From positions 1 through 11,660 of the forward strand of contig JABYQS010000887.1 in the NCBI GenBank assembly GCA_022592435.1: 11,660 bases of DNA. The letters run 5' to 3'. The stretch is from Cerioporus squamosus (lineage: Eukaryota > Basidiomycota > Agaricomycetes > Polyporales > Polyporaceae). Shown one piece after another: positions 8,943-11,660 of the stretch. A program made the position numbers and the translations under genes. Under the pieces are notes generated by a model, which was not told where the DNA came from, searched no databases, and was given only the letters and a program-made list of their open reading frames with translations. Within the stretch, counting starts at the first letter, position 1, and each line of letters opens with the position of its first letter.

Positions 8943-9038
8943 GGGCGATAGCTTACCTATCGCACCATGTTATAGACCGTCAAACCTTTTGTTATAGGTT
9001 ACCTTCACTCTCGACTATAACAAGGCTATCGCATCCTG
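8943..9038 (-). repeat. Right terminal inverted repeat of the 584-bp element
   Basis: Reverse complement of 8455-8550 with two mismatches. Within it, 8945-8963 forms a perfect 7-bp stem (GCGATAG / CTATCGC) with a 5-nt loop. Confidence 0.85.
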
Positions 9039-9161
9039 CACAACGGGGCGGCGCTTGCAGTGAGAAAGGTATGCGCATATCGAGACGTGGAGGGGAAGCG
9101 GAAGCGAGTCGGTCCTCGAACCAGTCCGGGATCCATGCTAGAGGCTCTCGCAAGACAAACG
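9039..9161. other. Short spacer between inverted-repeat element and F-box stop
   Basis: This 123-bp stretch lies downstream of the minus-strand F-box gene and probably holds its 3' untranslated region. No independent feature is visible. Confidence 0.4.
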
Positions 9162-10729
9162 TCATATGTACTCCGATAAACCCATCGAACGGTCATTGAA
9201 CCACAGCCCCTCGCGATGGACGAGCTCGCACCCAACCATCGGCTCTAGTCGGTCCACATCCACACCTCCGTCCGTACGAGTGGCAATCCAGTAGGTAGGG
9301 GCGTGTCCCATGACGTCGAAGGAGATATGCTTGAGCTGAGGGCACGCCCTTGCGAGTTTCTGCGCCAGCGTCTCGTGGGCCGGGGGCTGGAAAGCCTGGT
9401 GAACTTTCCTGTTGCATTTCCTCGGTGCAGAGGACGCGCGTTTGTCGGACTCGACGTACTGGTTGAGGCGAAGGATGAAGAAGGAAGTGGACAGCGGGGA
9501 CAGGAGAGCGACCAGTCCGTCCTGTGGTCCGCGGTGAGTGTCGTGTGTCTATGCCGGACGCTCAACGTGAGACTCACCAAGAGCGACTCCGGGGATGCCT
9601 TCATACCCTCCAGGCACAGGTCGAGCACGAGATGGCTTATGCTGGACGCCTCTGAAATGGCAAGAAGCCGACGAATCTGCCTCCCCTCAAGCGTCTGGAC
9701 TCCGTAGCCGATGTGCAGTAGGAGGCGGGAGGGCGACGTATCGCGGACGAGGTCGTGTAACAGTGACAGAGACTCTGAGTCGGACGTCAAGGTGAAGTCG
9801 TCCACGTCAACGCGCTTGACCGCCTGCGTGATACCAAGTCCATACAGTGCTTCGAGGCCGCCGCACAAATGCTCTAGCGCACTCCACGAGTCATCGACGT
9901 GCTCTTCAAGGCTGTATTCGCGTAGCTCGTAAGGGTTCTCGAAGGTGAACGTGCCCGGTGCGACCTCCAGATACTTCAGGTTGGGGAACACCTTGCGTAA
10001 CACGAGGCCGTCGAAAGAGGTGATCATGCGGAGCGCCAGAACGCGGAGTCGCGGGAACTGAGTTTGGTCATCCTGCACCTCCACGTAGGATGCGCTAAGC
10101 CTTTCGAGGGTTCCACGGTGCGGTACGACGATAGGGATGGGATCATCCAGCATGTCCATCTCGTCACTGAGACAGTGAACGTCAACCTCCACGAGCAAGG
10201 ACTTCATCTGTTCGAACAGAGACGCGGTAAGCTCCCCGACGGAGGAAACCTGGAGGCGACGCAGTTTCTTCAGCGCGACGATGGCCTTGAGCACTCCGCG
10301 TTCGTGCTCGAGAATCTCTTCGCACAAGTCGATGCTGAGATCCTCCAGTTCGGTAGTCTGGCCTATGACCTCGCAAAGCAGCCGCGAGATCGCTGATGCC
10401 GCTTTCCGCTTGTATCCGTCGTAGATGGTCCCGTCATCGTAGATGTCGTCGTCCACTGGTTTGACGTTCGATTTGATGTAGAGTTTCCGGACCTGGGGCG
10501 CACGGTTCGAGACATCGCTGCGCAGGAAAGAGACGAAGGACGAAAGGTGATGTTTTCTTGAGAGTGTGACCCCAAAACGCAGTAGGTGCCTGATACTGGC
10601 CGCGCGGAGCGTTGTCGAAGCCCGCGACATCGCTGCCACGTCAGACTGCCGAGGAAGGTGTTCCAGGACAATCAGCAGGACGTCCCACCCCAAGCTCGGA
10701 GATCTAGACATCGCTGCGGGTCCTTGCAA
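9162..10729 (-). CDS. F-box protein, two exons, 503 residues
   Basis: Predicted substrate-recognition subunit of an SCF-type ubiquitin ligase. Exon 1 is 10729-9578 (384 codons). A 56-nt intron (9577-9522, donor GTGAGT, acceptor CACAG) joins in phase to exon 2 at 9521-9162 (stop TGA). The F-box lies at about residues 11-50 (LGWDVLLIVLEHLPRQSDVAAMSRASTTLRAA, read in pieces). A long leucine-rich region typical of fungal F-box proteins follows. The spliced C terminus (ACPQLKHISFDVMG, PTYWIATR) resembles the usual end of these proteins. Ignoring the intron, the frame stays open into a Ser/Pro/Arg-rich tail, stops at 9245-9247 and gives 494 residues. That tail has no family character, so I prefer the spliced form. 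A second in-frame Met at residue 7 is an alternative start. The substrate is unknown. Confidence 0.83.
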
Positions 10730-11303
10730 GTTACTCAGTATGCAGTCGCTACTTCATATGCTTCATAACGAACTTGTCACTCACCGTCGTAGCAACACAA
10801 AGTACGTACAGAACGATCGCCGAGGCAGTGCCCACTGCCCGCACGGAGACGCACCATAACCCACGTGGCATAGCCGCCCGACTGCTCTGTGAGCGAATTG
10901 GCTTGGATTTGGAGTTGGTTGACGCTATGCTCATAATATCGAGCGCATGAGGAGTCTCGGTCTCTCGGACTCGCGACGGAGTCTCTTGAGAAGGTGCGAT
11001 GCTCGTCAGGTCCACTCTCAACTCGCGCCGTCTCTCAGTCGTTCCCAGCGCAGCGCCCGTACACATGGTTCTCACGGACCCACAAACATCGGACTGAGGC
11101 TCTGGCGAGGAGGCTGTTGCGGTGTTCTCCGCACGTACAAGGTTCTATCTTGACATCGCGATTCATCTATCTTCTCACCGTCAGAGCATGCACTGAGTCT
11201 GTAGAAGCCGCCCATATATATATGCCACTATCGCGGCATCGAGTCTCGACGTGCCCCCGCCATCACCCAACACCCCTCTCCTTCGCTTGACCACACTCCA
11301 CCC
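10730..11303. promoter_or_regulatory. Divergent intergenic region between F-box gene and the right-edge gene
   Basis: About 570 bp separates two start codons that point away from each other, so it should contain both promoters. The plus-strand side has a TATA-like run and a CT-rich leader. I saw no clear TATA box for the F-box side. A 108-codon minus-strand frame (11075-10749) crosses the region but has no recognisable motif and is not called. Confidence 0.5.
11214..11223 (+). promoter_or_regulatory. TATA-box-like element for the right-edge gene
   Basis: ATATATATAT lies 80-90 bp upstream of the ATG at 11304 and is followed by a C/CT-rich leader, a usual spacing for a fungal TATA box and transcription start. 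Confidence 0.5.
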
Positions 11304-11660
11304 ATGGCCCCGAAGGATAAGGAACCCAAAGACAAAGCATGGGATCGCTACGCTAAGCAGCTCTTTCCTCTTGGGTATGGTTGGCCTGTATGGGACGGTG
11401 ACCCGAGGAGGATCCCACAAAGGAGATATTGATGGGATCGGTTGCGCATGCCAGGGATGGCAGGCTATGGACCATCTTGAATGCCATGAAACCCGCAGAT
11501 GATCCCATAAACCTCGCCAAAGGTGATCCTCTACCCGACGACTTCGAAATGCTATCAGGAAACTTGACCAAGTGTCAGTTCCAAGCCATTACCGCGAACG
11601 TCGTCCATCGCGATTATGTCGAGTCCGGGAAGGTTTCCGCAGAGCTGAGTGGAGGAATGT
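11304..11660 (+). pseudogene. Uncharacterised LFP-x-GYG family protein, frameshifted and cut by window edge
   Basis: Function unknown. From the ATG at 11304 the frame reads MAPKDKEPKDKAWDRYAKQ, then LFPLGYGWPVWDGDP, and stops at 11430-11432. In the next frame, from 11405, coding resumes as EEDPTKEILMGSVAHARDGR, then LWTILNAMKPADDPINL, and runs open to the end of the window through NVVHRDYVESGKVSAELSGG. From memory, the motif order LFP-GYG-P-W, then a G-V-DGR-LFN-like stretch, then P-ADDPIN matches a large uncharacterised family common in Agaricomycetes. The junction therefore looks like a one-base deletion between about 11402 and 11430 rather than an intron, since no GT-AG pair removes it while keeping both motifs. 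Either this is a young pseudogene or the assembly lacks a base. The C terminus lies beyond the window. A TATA-like run upstream suggests the gene was, or is, transcribed. Confidence 0.7.

Larger units (their letters stand above)
8455..9038. mobile_element. 584-bp MITE/foldback-like element with long terminal inverted repeats
   Basis: The left end (8455-8550) and the reverse complement of the right end (9038-8943) match over 96 bp with two mismatches. Weaker similarity continues about 20-25 bp further inward. Both ends open CAGGATGCGATAGCC. The interior has no credible gene but is packed with the heptamer GTTATAG/CTATAAC (exact copies at 8472, 8496, 8518, 8600, 8725, 8841, 8969, 8991, 9015) and GCGATAG/CTATCGC (8461, 8530, 8794, 8945, 8957, 9026). 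These form many local hairpins. Size, lack of coding capacity and long inverted repeats fit a non-autonomous DNA transposon. I found no clear target duplication, and the parent family is unknown. Confidence 0.82.

Noticed and set aside
8440..9050. Target-site duplication around the 584-bp element
   Set aside because: Flanks ...ACTGGGTTC and CACAACGGGG share no convincing 2-10 bp direct repeat, so none is annotated.
10749..11075. 108-codon minus-strand frame upstream of the F-box gene
   Set aside because: No recognised motif and unremarkable composition. It lies in what should be the divergent promoter region.
11214..11223. AT dinucleotide run as a microsatellite
   Set aside because: Only five dinucleotide units, and its position 80-90 bp before an ATG fits a TATA element better.

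Overview
The window looks like nuclear DNA of a GC-rich filamentous basidiomycete, most likely an Agaricomycete. The genes are cut by many short GT-AG introns of about 50-70 nt with GTACGT/GTAAGT-like donors and CTGAC/CTAAC-like branch sites. They belong to families I associate with mushroom-type genomes: a large hAT transposase, a Plavaka/Tnp2-type transposase, an F-box protein and an uncharacterised family carrying an LFP-x-GYG-x-P-x-W motif. I see no prokaryotic gene layout, no rRNA or tRNA gene and no CRISPR array. All family calls were made by eye, without a database search.

Layout. Positions 1-3491 hold the 3' part of a hAT DNA transposon, running off the left edge. Its transposase (3-3218) is readable across about ten exons, but one base is missing near 2489, so it is called a pseudogene. 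A second frame problem sits near 158-190. After the stop comes a GGTCC/GGACC-rich subterminal tract ending in a hAT-like terminus (CCCTG at 3491), with a candidate 8-bp target duplication at 3492-3499. Positions 3602-7632 carry a Plavaka/Tnp2 (CMC/CACTA-related) transposase on the same strand. Its six exons splice in phase into an unbroken 1248-residue protein, starting only about 100 bp from the hAT end. Positions 7740-8225 are a tandem repeat built on a 109-bp unit that itself contains three related sub-units of about 36 bp.

Positions 8455-9038 are a 584-bp non-coding element with nearly identical terminal inverted repeats (96 bp, two mismatches). It is filled with small GTTATAG and GCGATAG hairpins, and I read it as a MITE or foldback element. 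It ends 123 bp beyond the stop of an F-box gene on the minus strand (10729-9162, two exons, 503 residues). A 574-bp divergent intergenic region with a TATA-like run at 11214-11223 leads to a plus-strand gene starting at 11304, truncated by the right edge and apparently broken by a one-base frameshift near 11405.

The left two thirds is therefore a transposon-rich block, with an inactivated hAT beside an apparently intact Plavaka transposase. The right third is a gene-bearing flank decorated with a miniature element. The transposases act on their own DNA ends. I see no sign that the host-type genes work together.
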